A stretch of DNA of 64,000 nucleotides from Pholis gunnellus. Lineage: Eukaryota; Chordata; Actinopteri; Perciformes; Pholidae. Shown piece after piece: positions 43,500 to 54,910 of this stretch. How positions within the stretch are numbered: position 1 is the first letter of the stretch; the number at the start of each line of letters is the position of its first letter. The DNA lies in the NCBI GenBank assembly GCA_910591455.2, contig OU342806.1:28521517-28585516 (forward strand), written 5' to 3'. The notes beneath the pieces were generated by a model. It was not told where the DNA came from and did not search any database. It saw only the letters and a list, made by a program, of their open reading frames with translations. Made by a program: the position numbers and the translations under genes.

Positions 43500-44821
43500 T
43501 CCTGTAACCAAACTCAATGGTTGTTTCTTATGACAATAAAGATGGCTCTGTTCCATGCACCAGTTTAAGTACTTTATACCAAACACTGCATCTTTAATTC
43601 TGTGTATAACTTTTTAATTCTCTCATACAGACTTTTGTAAGACATTGTTCCACTACAGTACATCTACATCTACTGACATTTTTATGAAATGAGTAAAAAT
43701 AGAAAGGCTTCAGAAACACAAAGACAAGTAGAAGTACAGTACAGTAACCAATACAACATGCTACTGTAAACTCACCTTCCAAAATAAACTGGGCTGTATG
43801 CCACTGTAAAATGTTTAGCAGTAATGACCACAATTGATATTCTGATTCCCCTCACCCATCACTGCCTGATATTATGAATTCACATTTAATGTATTCAGGG
43901 TCATATTGAGTCCGACATCACTTTTGCATTTCTAAAACAGATTTTCAAACGTCATAGAAATTATCCTTTGTTTGTGTTAGTTTTTATTTATTTATTCATG
44001 TGAATTATTGAGCTCATTTAGATATAGGAATAACTTTTTTTGTAAATTACCAAAAATAAATAAATAAAAAAAAAATAAAAGAATATATATACTATATATA
44101 CGTATGGGTATATAATGTATTTCATGGTTTATTCTAACACACATTACGCTAGCCAAAGCATAGTTTGCTTAGCTGTCTAATTAACCATATAGTCATTATT
44201 TACAGTTACTCCATTAACATCTTCAAATCAAATGCGTAGAATATACAGTTTACATTAATATACTGCTGTTTTCAAAAATAAATAAGTAACTTTAAAGTAA
44301 AGTTGTCTGCTTTGTTTGTTTTGTTGTTGAATTATTTACCTGATTCTGGACTATTAGTATTTCCACAATACTAATTTATCTTGACAGCAGCCACTGAAGT
44401 CTTTTGGTTGTCTGAACTATTACTGAGGGCCATGCAAAGTTATCTCATCCTGGATGTTTGTCTCTCACTCCCAATGCTTTCCACAGATGGTACATTTTAG
44501 GTGCAATCTCTGCTGCAACCAAAGGTCCCATTGTCAATGACAAATAACTCTATATATGTGCAGTAGCAATTTCTATATGTTAATATCCCTTCCACTAAAT
44601 AGGAACACTCTTAAAACACATCCTGCATGAAGACCAACCCAGAGCTTTTAGCAAAAACACTTTTGCTTCTGTTTTACTGGCAAAAACCTCGGCGCAGCCC
44701 TTTATCTTATATGCACAAGGTATTTGGCACAAAATCAAGGGCCTGTCTTTGTAAATATTCCTCTCAGTCTCCTTACAAATTCATTCTTAATTCTGTTTTT
44801 GTTAGTGTTTGCTCCGCCGGT
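43500..44821. other. Likely aqp4 3' UTR and flank
   Basis: This DNA follows the aqp4 stop on the gene strand. AATAAA hexamers on the minus strand at 43983-43988 and 43991-43996 could end the transcript. Nothing else was recognised. Confidence 0.4.
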
Positions 44822-44896
44822 CTACAGGAAGTCCGTCTCCTTCACAGTGGACTGTTGATCCGAAGACAGGACACCAGCGCTGTGTCTCCTCTCTAG
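44822..44896 (-). CDS. aqp4: Putative aqp4 stop-readthrough extension (AQP4ex)
   Basis: The aqp4 stop is followed by CTA-G, the strongest known animal readthrough context (TGA CTA G). The frame then stays open for 24 codons to TAG at 44824-44822. The extension starts L-E and contains LSSD and the ending KETDFL. As I recall, the mammalian AQP4ex extension also starts LE and ends KETDLL after an (L/A)SSD/ASD block. Readthrough would mask the PDZ-type SSV terminus and change membrane anchoring. Confidence 0.8.
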   Translation of the reverse strand, partial: LERRHSAGVLSSDQQSTVKETDFL

Positions 44897-45151
44897 TCAC
44901 ACAGAGGACAGGACCTCACCCGACACCTCCTTTGCCCTCTTCCTTTCATTCTGCTCAGCCCTCTCTACATCCATGACGGTGAAGAGGGGCTCCTGGGCTG
45001 TGACCGAGTCGTTCCGGTGTTTGGTGGCAGTGAAAGGTGTCTTGATGAAGGCCTCGGAGTAATGTCTCTTCAGCTCTGGGTCTGGACAGAACAGGTATTG
45101 ATACAGGGCTGCGGCCAGAGTCCCGCCCAGAATTGGACCTACCCAGTACAC
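44897..45151 (-). CDS. aqp4: aqp4 exon 4 (last helix, cytosolic tail, stop TGA)
   Basis: The acceptor GTGTGTGTGTTAG precedes VYWVGPILGGTLAAALYQY. The tail contains CPDPELKRHYSEAF and DVERAEQNERKRAKE and ends SGEVLSSV at TGA 44899-44897. Confidence 0.96.
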   Translation of the reverse strand: MYWVGPILGGTLAAALYQYLFCPDPELKRHYSEAFIKTPFTATKHRNDSVTAQEPLFTVMDVERAEQNERKRAKEVSGEVLSSV

Positions 45152-48100
45152 CTAACACACACACACAGCACACAGGGGAGAAACAGAACATTGAGCATCC
45201 TAACACTGCACACATCAAGACTTGAAGACAAACTGTGGTTTCATAGTTTTCATAGTAAAGATATTCTTCCATAAATTAACTATAGGTCACTTGTAGAAGG
45301 ACAGCTTGAGTTATTAGTTTTTTAAATAAAGTATCATTATTATTTTGAAATACCAGTTGTAGAGATCACTGTCTAGTTTAACAATTTAAATGTTGAGTGC
45401 ATTGAATTGTATTCACCAAACTAGCTGAATCCAAACAGAATAAAATAAATACTTTATGGAAGAAATGTATGGGGTCTATCTTTTGCCAACATTTCTGTGG
45501 CCGTAATTACATATCCTTTGTTAAAAACAACCATATTTATTTTCACAACCCAAATGCAAACCTGATGAACCTGCATAGACAATAGGTTGTGACACAAATC
45601 TACTATCTGTGTCTGTGTATGTCACATCTGAAGGGGGCGGGGCTTATACTGGAAGTTATTAGACATTGTTTGCTTTCATTTTCTGTATGAATTAGTTTTT
45701 TTCTGCTATTTATACTCCTCATAAATATATACCGACAGCTTCCAAAAAACAGAGGAACTGTTTAACTGAAGAAGAAGACAATTGAGACCAGACAAAAAGT
45801 TGATATTGGACAGCAGCCAATTACATTCAATGACAATTTACCATGTGATAAACAGCTGTAAGAAGAGCGTTATGTAATTCCCTGTAGTGTAGTTATAATG
45901 AGACCGTAGAAGTTGGATTGTAGTTTCTGTGCATGGAAAATAAACAATCTTTCCATAGCTATTGATGCAAACATATATTTTAAACCACTGATCGATAATA
46001 AGAGCTAACAAAGTGTATAGTTACCCAGTGGTTTTCCCAGCACCATGTGACCATGGCTGGGCCAAACGTTCTGGCAGGGTTCATACTGGCTCCAGTGTAG
46101 GGAATCTGAGGAATAAATCCCACATCATACCGTCTCATGATCACATAAGCAGGACACTGAGACATTCACTAAATATATAAAGGGTTGCAACATCTCCTCC
46201 AAAATAAATGAAAAGCACATGTTATTTGTAAGTGCCTTCCAAAGTGATCCAACCAGGCACTTACTGGTCTGACAAATGGATCAGCAACATTCCATCATGT
46301 GTCATTACAAACCACTGTTCACTTTTCTAATGTTTCGCTTCGCAGTGGTTTCGAAGAAAAGGACAATCACTCTATATAGTTAAATGCAACTGAAAGACTT
46401 TTTGTTTTTTATGGCAAACCAAAAAAAAAAGGCAATCTGTCAACTTTTCAGCACAACATTTTAATACTGCTTCTGATTTATCATATTGGTCCAGTTCGAT
46501 TGGAGAAATGAGTTTGGCCATCGCTTCATACGTTTTTCTTGACTCAAAGTCAAAGAGATATCTTTTAAAATGTGTCATATGTTTTCCAAACAGTAATTAT
46601 TTACAGAAACTAAAGAAAGCCAATTATGCAATAATGTAACATTGATGCTGTACTTTTTTAAGGGGGCGCTGGTGCATTTATTTTGAATTATTTCTCTCAA
46701 TGTTATTTAATTCATTTATAGTTATTTTGACAAAAGCTAATGTTTACAAATCAAAATTTACAAGCAGAAAGCCAAGCTGTCCCGTGCTGACTGACTGCAT
46801 CAAATATTACATTTAATCTATAGCTGACTGCATCATAAACAAGCTATTAAAACACTTGTAAGCTTTACAAGCGTTTTAGAAAATATTTAATTATTTTCCT
46901 CCTCTATTACCACATTAGTCCCATATTTCAGGTAATTCTATTCTTCTGGTATTTCAGTGCACAATTTTTAAATAACTTACAAAATAACACAAGAGGCAAC
47001 AGATGCTGTCATAAATGTGATTATTGTGTGAGAGCAGCGTTTTGTGCCATTTTTGTCAGTGATGAATAGATCTGACACTGAGCCCCTTTGTCTGTCCGGG
47101 TCTCTTCCTGTTCATCTGTTTTAGTGTTGTGTACTTACGGCAAACAGGTGACCGATACACACAGACAAGCCGATAGCCAGAGCAGACGAACCCTTCAGGT
47201 CATTACGTTTGTGGTTACAGGTAGCGCACACAGTGAAGACCAGCTGAAAGGTGATGAAGAGTTCTACAACCAGCGCGTTTCCCACGGAGATGCTCCTATT
47301 TACCTGTAAATACGAAACATACAAATAACCAATACATCATCAGATATGAACACCCCTTTTAACACATTGTATTCAAATCTCTGTGTCTGGATATAATACA
47401 CTGCCTGGCCAAAACAAAAGTCGCCACCTGGATTTAACTAAGCAAATAGGTACGAGCCTCCTATTGGATAATTTGAGATGTTGAATAAAGAAGAATGTGA
47501 ACCACACTGCCTCAACATCTGGAGTAAACTAATCAGGAATTTCTGTCCTGGCCCGACAATGGTGGAATGAACTCCCCACTGACGTCAGGACAGCAGAGTC
47601 GCTGCCCATCTTTCATCAGGATGAAGACTCACCTCTTCAGTGCTACCCTGAGCCTTCCACTCAGAGTCCAGACCTTAACCCCATTGAGAATCTTTGGGAT
47701 GTGCTGGAGAAGGCTTTGCGCAGCGGTCAGACTCTACCATCATCAATACAAGATCTTGGTGAGAAATTAATGCAACACTGGATGGAAATAAATCTTGTGA
47801 CATTGCAGAAGCTTATCGAAACAATGCCACAGCGAATACGTGCCGTAATCAAAGCTAAAGGCGGTCCAACGAAATATTAGAGTGTGTGACCTTTTTTTTT
47901 GGCCAGGCAATGTAGATGCAGAGGTCGAAGTTGATGTTGTAATAGTCATAATTGTCATGTGTTATGTTTAGTAATTATTAAATTAAATTATAAAGTTATA
48001 TATACCTGTTGCATTTTATTAGTTTCGAAACTTTTTTTGTTTATAGTTCATCTATTTATATATATATATTATTATATTACATTTCAACAACAACATTTCA

Positions 48101-48956
48101 ACAACAACACCGTCTTTATTAATTTATCATTGAGGTCAGGTTAATAGACTTTCCTGGTGTTTTGCATGGCAAGTGTTTGCTTAGAACTAATTCCATTAAT
48201 TGTACAATAATTCATTTGGGAAAAACCAGACAGGTTGAGGAGACTGAGATTTCTTTGGGAGGGGAGCTTAAAGAGACAGGAGCTAAAATGGAGCGAGGGT
48301 GAATACAGGTTCATTCAGACAGACGGTATGATGAATAATAAAGACTTTTTTGAACATTACAGCATGTAAACATGTTCTAGTAGAAATCCAACATACAAGT
48401 ATGAACCTGAAAAGGAGCAGGGTATATCCCCTTTAACTTTGGAGAGAGTTATGATATTATGATAATTAGAATAGTAAATATCTGCTTTCAGAGAGGAATG
48501 ACTGCGGTGCAACATTACTGTGAAATAACAGTTAACTGCTGGTAATGACTTGAAAAGAAAAAGAAGACGAACTGTGGTGACCCCCATGCCACCCCTGACA
48601 GAGGCCGGGGTGATGCCGTACAGAATGGCGGCCCCCACTATGGCTCCCACACACTGGGCCAGCAGGTAGAAGACGCCTTTAGTCAGGCTGAGCTTCCTGG
48701 TCACCACCATGGCTGCCGTGACCGCAGGGTTGACGTGAGCGCCGCTGATGTGGCTGAAGCACTGCACCATGGTGGCAATGCTCAGGCCGAAGCAGAGCGA
48801 GATGCGCACCAGGTCAGCGGGACGGGGATCCTTCTCGATGGCCCCCCAGTTGATGGTTGAGCCGAGGCTGAGCAGGACAAAGAGCAGCATAGCGAAGAAC
48901 TCTGCCCCCACGCAGCGCCAGAACTCCTGAGTCCAGATGCCATTGAAGGCAGACAT
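44897..48956 (-). CDS. aqp4: aqp4: aquaporin-4 water channel (four coding exons)
   Basis: Coding exons are 48956-48573, 47303-47139, 46105-46025 and 45151-44897, giving 294 residues. All introns are in phase 0, and exons 2 and 3 (165 and 81 bp) have the classic aquaporin sizes. The channel has both NPA loops (SGAHVNPAVT, TGASMNPARTFGPA), the filter His in IGHLFA and the Arg after the second NPA. The AQP4-specific features are FSHISG, TRKLS, CNHKRND and the C-terminal SGEVLSSV, a PDZ ligand for syntrophin. AQP4 carries water across glial and muscle plasma membranes. The start matches the M23-type isoform (MSAFNGIWTQEFW), which forms orthogonal arrays. No upstream in-frame ATG for an M1 form was found in the proposed 5' exon. 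Confidence 0.97.
46025..46105 (-). CDS. aqp4: aqp4 exon 3 (81 bp, second NPA loop)
   Basis: The acceptor TTTATTCCTCAG precedes IPYTGASMNPARTFGPA, ending WENHW with donor GTAACT. The size is identical to mammalian exon 3. Confidence 0.97.
47139..47303 (-). CDS. aqp4: aqp4 exon 2 (165 bp)
   Basis: The acceptor CGTATTTACAG precedes VNRSISVGNALVVELFITF, and the exon ends in SVCIGHLFA with donor GTAAGT. Size and phase are as in mammals. Confidence 0.97.
47399..47912 (+). mobile_element. Chimeric non-autonomous Tc1 element in aqp4 intron 1
   Basis: The inverted ends are CACTGCCTGGCCAAAAC and TTTTTTGGCCAGGCAATG, flanked by TA at 47397-47398 and 47913-47914. The right part encodes the transposase C-terminus (SPDLNPIENLWDVLEKAL to IKAKGGPTKY, stop at about 47880). 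The centre (about 47545-47665) is a piece of the LINE family seen at 15070-15863. The DNA-binding domain and most of the catalytic core are missing. Confidence 0.92.
47545..47665 (+). repeat. LINE fragment carried inside the Tc1 element
   Basis: TGGAATGAACTCCCCACTGA through CTACCCTGAGCCTTCCACTC matches 15520-15628 of the LINE tail in kctd1 intron 2, with a few differences. Confidence 0.85.
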
Positions 48957-49029
48957 GGCTTTGTCTCGAGAGCAGCAAGATGGAGGCCAGAAGTGACAGT
49001 GTGGTGTACGGCAGGGGAAGCAACACCTC
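48573..49029 (-). CDS. aqp4: aqp4 exon 1 (coding from 48956)
   Basis: A strong acceptor (TTGTCCTCTCTTCCAG) defines the exon start at 49029. The frame upstream of the Met is open and Cys-rich (RCCFPCRTPHCHF) but has no ATG. Coding covers MSAFNGIWTQEFW to GMGVTT, with the first NPA loop. The donor ACA|GTTCGT is non-consensus at +3 and +4 but keeps the phase that exon 2 requires. Confidence 0.93.
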
Positions 49030-50517
49030 CTGGAAGAGAGGACAAGAGGGACAACCGTCAATATAGGACAAAAGAAGGTACTGGGGCTTTACCCCCTAAA
49101 TGGAAAAATAGCGATAATCAGAACACATAAAGTCACAAATAAGCAATGAGTTTGATACATACTGTACATAGAAACATACGAGCATATCACTTGTTAAATT
49201 GGATCACATCACAACAGATTAGAAAAGAGCCTTCTTCGAAATGTGACTGTTTTGATGTGAGCCAAACAAGTGAAATGCTAGTATTTGAATCCAGCTCTGA
49301 ACATATTTAAATAAACATAAAGACAGCCTTTAAGGTAAATGTAACATTAATTGTCATTAAGCTGATTGACTTATCTCATTTATTTAAATGAATCCCGTAG
49401 TTTGCCACTATCACACTATTGTAATATCACAACAGTGCAAAAGGTTTATAAGTTTACAACAAGACACAGGAACGTCACCAGAGCACATGGTTTCATTGTC
49501 ATTTAGAGCCTCAGACTGGTTTTGCTGTAGATTATAATGGTTTCTTTGTCCCTTTGATTCAACTTGGAACAATATTATACCATCAACAGTCCAACAATGT
49601 CAATACAATAACTGTGTGGGCCCCTTTTATTTTATTTTTGTATTGTACGTGTATCATGTTTATCTTTCAGAATCATTTATTAATCAATGTACTTCATTCT
49701 CTATGTAAATAAGACTAATGAAATAATACTTATTATTAAGATACTACTAGCGCTTGTCATAGCAGCAGCAGAGGTATTAATGGCAGAAGTGGCAGTAGTA
49801 GCAAGAGTAATAACAGCAGTAGTAAACGTAGTAACGTATCAATTCAATCAATGATTCCTCAGGGCTGTTTGTGCTTAAATCTACAGCAACTCAGGGTAAA
49901 ATATTATAAATAAATACACCTGAAGTCTTCACATCAATCAATGGCATCAACATGAGAAAAGGCCTGAGCCAAACAAAAGTAACAGTCTGTTCCTTTTAGT
50001 GGATCACAATAAACAAAACTATACTGCAGCTCCAGATCTGCAAACCACACAGAAATCCATTTGATGGGATTGGAATATTCTTCTTTTTAAACCTAATTAT
50101 TCTTCCTGAATTGTTGTTGTTGCCTATCACTAGTAGCTGTGATAACAGCAGCAGCGTTATGATAGTAGCAGTGACTGGTGACTACCAAATACTTCTCTGA
50201 ACACCATTCTGATTATTGTCCAGAGGAAACGAAGAATGAATGAATGTGAGCCACCATGCTGCTACCATTCCTAGTCAACACGGACAATCTACTCGATACA
50301 ACCGTTACATCCAGAACGTCACGAATCAAAACCATCCCAACAAACTTGTCAACACAAACAATATTACGAAGATACTATAAGACTAAGCCTAAATAGGAAG
50401 GAAAAGTTTCTTTTTAAGCAAGGCAGTTTTCTCTATATTATAAAAGCTTAATGTCCAAAACAACTGCTCAATACAATCCGAACCACAGCGTTTCGTGCCG
50501 TCTTGCCGCAAACGTAC
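49030..50517. other. aqp4 5' intron
   Basis: Sequence between the proposed non-coding exon and coding exon 1. No element was recognised apart from short AGC/AGT-rich patches near 49755-49830 and 50110-50175. Confidence 0.4.
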
Positions 50518-50558
50518 CTTCCCAGCTCCAGTGCGTCTTTGCGCGTGTACTCACCTCA
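50518..50558 (-). other. aqp4: Proposed aqp4 5' non-coding exon
   Basis: A start about 30 nt below the TATA box and a good donor (GGGAAG followed by GTACGT at 50518/50517) would give an exon of about 40 nt. It contains no ATG. The alternative donor GAG|GTGAGT at 50555 lies too close to the predicted start. Confidence 0.4.
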
Positions 50559-50581
50559 GGCGCTCCAGAGCCCTGCCCTGT

Positions 50582-50589
50582 CTTTTATA
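50582..50589 (-). promoter_or_regulatory. aqp4 TATA box
   Basis: TATAAAAG on the minus strand sits in a GC-richer stretch (GACAGGGCAGGGCTCTGG follows). It lies 1.5 kb upstream of the coding exon, and an exon-like stretch with a donor sits directly downstream. Confidence 0.5.
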
Positions 50590-51252
50590 GAGCAGGGTTT
50601 TGTGCACGTTGGAGGTTCATCCGGGCGGTCTGACCTGGATTGAACCGGATGAGGGGAGAGAGGAACCATCAGACAAATGGAATGACCGGGGAATAACGCA
50701 GTTCATGGATGAGATTTAGAGTAATATGATCACATTGGTCGAATGCTTTAAATGTCGGGGCCCAAATTGTGTGGTAGTTCTATATTGAACAATAACAAGT
50801 TTAAGTCGAATATCTGAAAATCCTAATTTAATTCTACTCATTTTGGACGTTGAACAAAGCAAGAAAGCTTTAGGCACCATAACGTTTTTGGCTATAGAGA
50901 ATTTTCATAAAAGAGATATTTGCAGCACCACAAAGAACGAGTTATTATCGATTTTTTTTAAAGTCATTCTCAGTTTTCAGTATCATTGTTTGACCCTTTG
51001 GGCTGTTTTGAATGTGTTTCCCCATTGAGCTGTGTGTGTGTTTGCGTCCATTTAAGGTGTTACCAAGTAGCTCAGGCCATAGATGCTGTGGTGTTTGGCA
51101 CTGGAACTTGTCCCTATAGAAGCATTCAATAAATAAATGAGTGGATGTAAGAGATGTTAAGTATGGCTTGCCTTTAATGTCAGATTTTTGTGTGACATAG
51201 TGAATGCCTCTGGCCTCAAGGCTCCAGAGCAAACAGTCTTCTGACAAATATT

Positions 51253-51945
51253 GTAGTAGAATTTTGTTTTATCATTGCACTAGAATAAAGTTATTGCTCT
51301 AGAACAGGGGTCATCAACGTTTTTCAGGCCAAGGACCCCCAAACTGATAGAGAGATGGAGCAGGGACCCCCGACTATATATATCGTATAAAATTGTGTTT
51401 TATATTAAACTGGGCCTAGTGCCATGTATAAACATACCTCTTTATTGTGCATTCAATACTAAGCTATTCAAATAATACACTGGTTCATACATTCATGTTT
51501 TTATTTTAAACATGTGCAAAGTACAGTAAGTAGGATCGCCGTGCCACTGCCATTTAGAAACATGTTATCTTGCATACAATACTGAACTATTAAAATAATG
51601 GACAGATTCATGTTTGAGAAACAAAAAATATACACCTCTGCTCTAGAATAGATGTCTTATTACACTAGAATTAATGTAGTTATTGTATTAGAATAAATGT
51701 CTTATTACACTAGAATTAATGTAGTTATTGTACGAGAATAAATGTCTTATTACACTAGAATTAATGTAGTTATTGTATTAGAACAAATGCCTTATTACAC
51801 GAGAATTAATGTAATTATTGTACGAGAATAAATGTCTTATTACACTAGAATTAATGTAGTTATTGTATTAGAATAAATGTCTTATTGCACTAGAATATAT
51901 GTAGTTATTGAACTAGAATAAATTGAGTTATTGTACTATAAAGTA
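51253..51945. repeat. 45-bp minisatellite, interrupted by a hAT element
   Basis: A unit like CTTATTACACTAGAATTAAT / GTAGTTATTGTATTAGAATA / AATGT repeats about six times from 51653. Each unit is itself two related halves. A remnant unit lies left of the inserted element (51253-51304). Confidence 0.9.
51305..51640 (+). mobile_element. Small hAT element, 336 bp
   Basis: The ends are CAGGGGTCATCAACG and ATACACCTCTG, with the exact 8-bp duplication CTCTAGAA at 51297-51304 and 51641-51648. No coding capacity. It inserted into the minisatellite. Confidence 0.92.
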
Positions 51946-53119
51946 AGTAAAGGGCAGACTTCTATAAGCTGCTAGAGAGCAAACAGTAGTTCACAGCCTT
52001 ATTTAGGATGAAAAAAATACATTTGGACAAAATAGAGTTGTAGATTATTATGCGTCATTCAGTCTACAAGAATTTAGGTGTCATGTTTGACTAATTTCTG
52101 AAGTTTTCTGTTCATGTAACGACACTTGCGCAATTATGATTAAGCTCAATTTTATCGTCATTGAAAATGCTGAGAAATATATATTGCTGAGAAATATATA
52201 TTGTCATAATAATGTCATCTATATTATCCAATTGTCCTGAGATGAAAAATAATTCACTAGTTATATTTTATATTCTATTCTATTTATCTCAACTGAGTTT
52301 TTGCATTTTTGTTGTTGTTTTTGTTTAATAAATTCTATTTCGATGTTCATATGTTTGTTACCATCATTGAATACTTTTATTGTGAAGTTTTTTTCAACTG
52401 TTGTTTTGAAAAGTGCCATTGAAAAAAAACCTTGCATACTTACTTACATGTGGAGCCAGTGAGGTGAGAACCATCATAGAACATCCCATAATGGAGTGTG
52501 AACGCAGAGCTGCTCTAATAACAGCACAGAGCATCCAGTCAGAACTGCATGTAAACAGTTATGATAAGATCACAAACCACTACACACAACAGATTGCATG
52601 CCAGCAAGCCGGCACTCCATGTTGTCAGTGCTATTGTTTTCTGGAGGAGCATCCACCCCTCCACATCACTCCCAATCCCACTGGATAAATAAATAGACAC
52701 GCTGCTGAAACACAAGGCTGCCAGTGTTTATGCTTCTTCATGCAAGCTGACAGAGCAGCCCTCCCTCCTGTCACATTATACAGTCAGCCCACAGCACACA
52801 CACATCATCGTTTCTCTTATATAAGTATTACACAATATCAGTTAACAGCCATGCAGAACTGGCAGAAATGTGTGAGTGAGTTGATGAGAACAAAAACGTA
52901 TAAATAAATAAAAAAACTTTGGACAAACAATGGGGACAGCAGCGGAGCGCTTTTCCAGAGAGAAACCAGTTCTTTCGTCCAAAACATTCCACTGTACCGT
53001 TGACCCTGTGTTAACCTATATGACTTTATTGACAAAGTAATACAAAGTATGACATTCTGTAATATTTGCTTTTAAGAATAAAAAATGGACTGTACTTGTA
53101 TTTCTCTTTTCTAGTCTTT
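51946..53119. other. Intergenic DNA upstream of aqp4
   Basis: No supported gene. A 91-codon plus-strand frame at 52413-52688 has no recognisable domain and is probably chance. Confidence 0.4.
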
Positions 53120-53345
53120 CGACCACGCAAAGCGCTTTAACACTACATGTCATCATTCACCCATTCACACACTGATGACAAGGCTACCATGCCCATCAGG
53201 ACTGGTTAACGTTCACACACATTCACACACCGTAGGCACAGCTAGTTAAGTGTCCTGCCCAAGGACACATCGACATGTGACTAGTGAACTGCCGATCTTT
53301 TGATTTGAGGACGACCCTGCTCTCCACTGAGCCATAATATCGTGT
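53120..53345 (-). repeat. SINE-like dispersed repeat
   Basis: The minus strand starts TATGGCTCAGTGGAGAGCAG and continues to a block read on the plus strand as CATTCACCCATTCACACAC and CTGCCCAAGGACACATCGAC. This is a widespread fish repeat with a tRNA-like head. Confidence 0.65.
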
Positions 53346-53801
53346 GATAATGACCCAAAAAACCTTTAAAGGTGTCAAAACATAGATGGCCAGTTAAGTA
53401 AACATGAAGGAAATCTCTATTGATGAACTACAGAAAGAAAAATATGCCAAGAACACAATTCAAAAGGATTATTTTTTGACATTATTCTTTATAGCTATTA
53501 TTCAGCCAATAAGCATGAGGAGCACTGGACCACCAGGCCCTGATGGTGGATAAAACAAGTACAGTCCCATATTTTCCCATTGACTCCTCTGAGATGGCTA
53601 TCTGTATTTTGGGCCAGCCCGTCCCAGCCCTTGGGCTGGTCTAGGAGCAACAATGTCAACTGTCACTTGTATTGCTTGTGTCTTGTGGTCATTCATCTGT
53701 TTGTATTTGCAACAAAGATGATGTGAGAAGCCATGCGTGCTGATAAGATACAGGTCAGACCATGAGCGGTGGCAACATGCTGTGTGTGGTGGAAGGGCAT
53801 T

Positions 53802-53849
53802 GTAAGGACTCCTGTAAGGACTCCTGTAAGGACTCCTGTAAGGACTTCT
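53802..53849. repeat. 12-bp tandem repeat, four copies
   Basis: GTAAGGACTCCT is repeated four times, the last copy with one change. Confidence 0.95.
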
Positions 53850-53975
53850 GGTAGTTAGTAAATGCCTTGAATAAGTGGAGAGGATGCGGTGGGATAGTTG
53901 AATTAAAGTTGGTGTAAAGACGGGTTTTACACAACAACTTTGAGCCAATTGCCTCATCGATTGCTGCTTGTTTTT

Positions 53976-54315
53976 TTTGTGATCAAATTTTTATTGATTT
54001 TCAAGATATGCATTAAAAATCAATCATAAATTACAATGAATACACATATGTACATATATACACACATATTCATATATATATATGCATAGGCACACATACA
54101 TACATATACATACACCTACTAATAATTGTAAATAAATACAAAACAAAATAAATAAATACAATTTATAAATAAAACGTAGTAATTACATAAGTACACACAT
54201 ACACACTCTTACTCCGTAATCCCCCCCTCCCACAATTGGTGACACCCACCCATAGTCTACATCTCCATATAATACGCTTGGGAATATATTATAATATAAT
54301 TAATTACATAAATAC
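53976..54315 (-). mobile_element. Retroposed LINE 3' end with 16-bp target duplication
   Basis: The insertion is bounded by direct copies of ATTGCTGCTTGTTTTT at 53960-53975 and 54316-54331. It starts with T-rich sequence, a poly(A) tail on the minus strand, and then ATTTTTATTGATTTTCAAG. The long duplication and tail indicate target-primed reverse transcription. It carries no open frame, so it is 5'-truncated and the source family is unknown. Confidence 0.75.
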
Positions 54316-54910
54316 ATTGCTGCTTGTTTTTGAGTTTGAATGAGGCGTGTCTTACGACCCCTTGCAGCCCATTGGTTGGGTGTTGCAGACACACCTGGCG
54401 GAGATCTGAATGCACACTTCTACTTGTTCCATTAATGACTTTGGGAGACTTGTGACGAGGCTGCCCCTCGTTTGCATTTCAGATTAATTCTGAGGTGTGC
54501 TCACAACACGAGGACCTTGTTTAATGTAAACAGCGGTGAATGGTGTCTCCTGACTGCAGCGAACACAAATGTGTTTGCATCCAAAGTTCAATGTTCTTTA
54601 TTTGTCACATGTCACAACAACTTCCAATGAAGCCGCCTATGGAAATTGCATTCCTTGTTCTCAGGCTTTCTCCATCAATAACCAACATGTATCAAATGAA
54701 AACTGTACAAGTACAAATGAGGATCTAAGACATAAATAACAATACGAGTAATATATAAAATATAAAATCAACGTATCCTCATGCAACGAGTATATATGAT
54801 ATCGTTGGAAAAAGTAAGAACTGATTTTTTTGGGATATCTACGAATTACATACTCATTTCCGTAGGTATAGCAATGACTGCTATAGGAGAACAACCTGGT
54901 AAAATAAATG

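Noticed and set aside
51653..51945. Regularly spaced repeats resembling a CRISPR array
   Set aside because: Units are contiguous tandem copies without unique spacers, in a vertebrate genome. It is a minisatellite.
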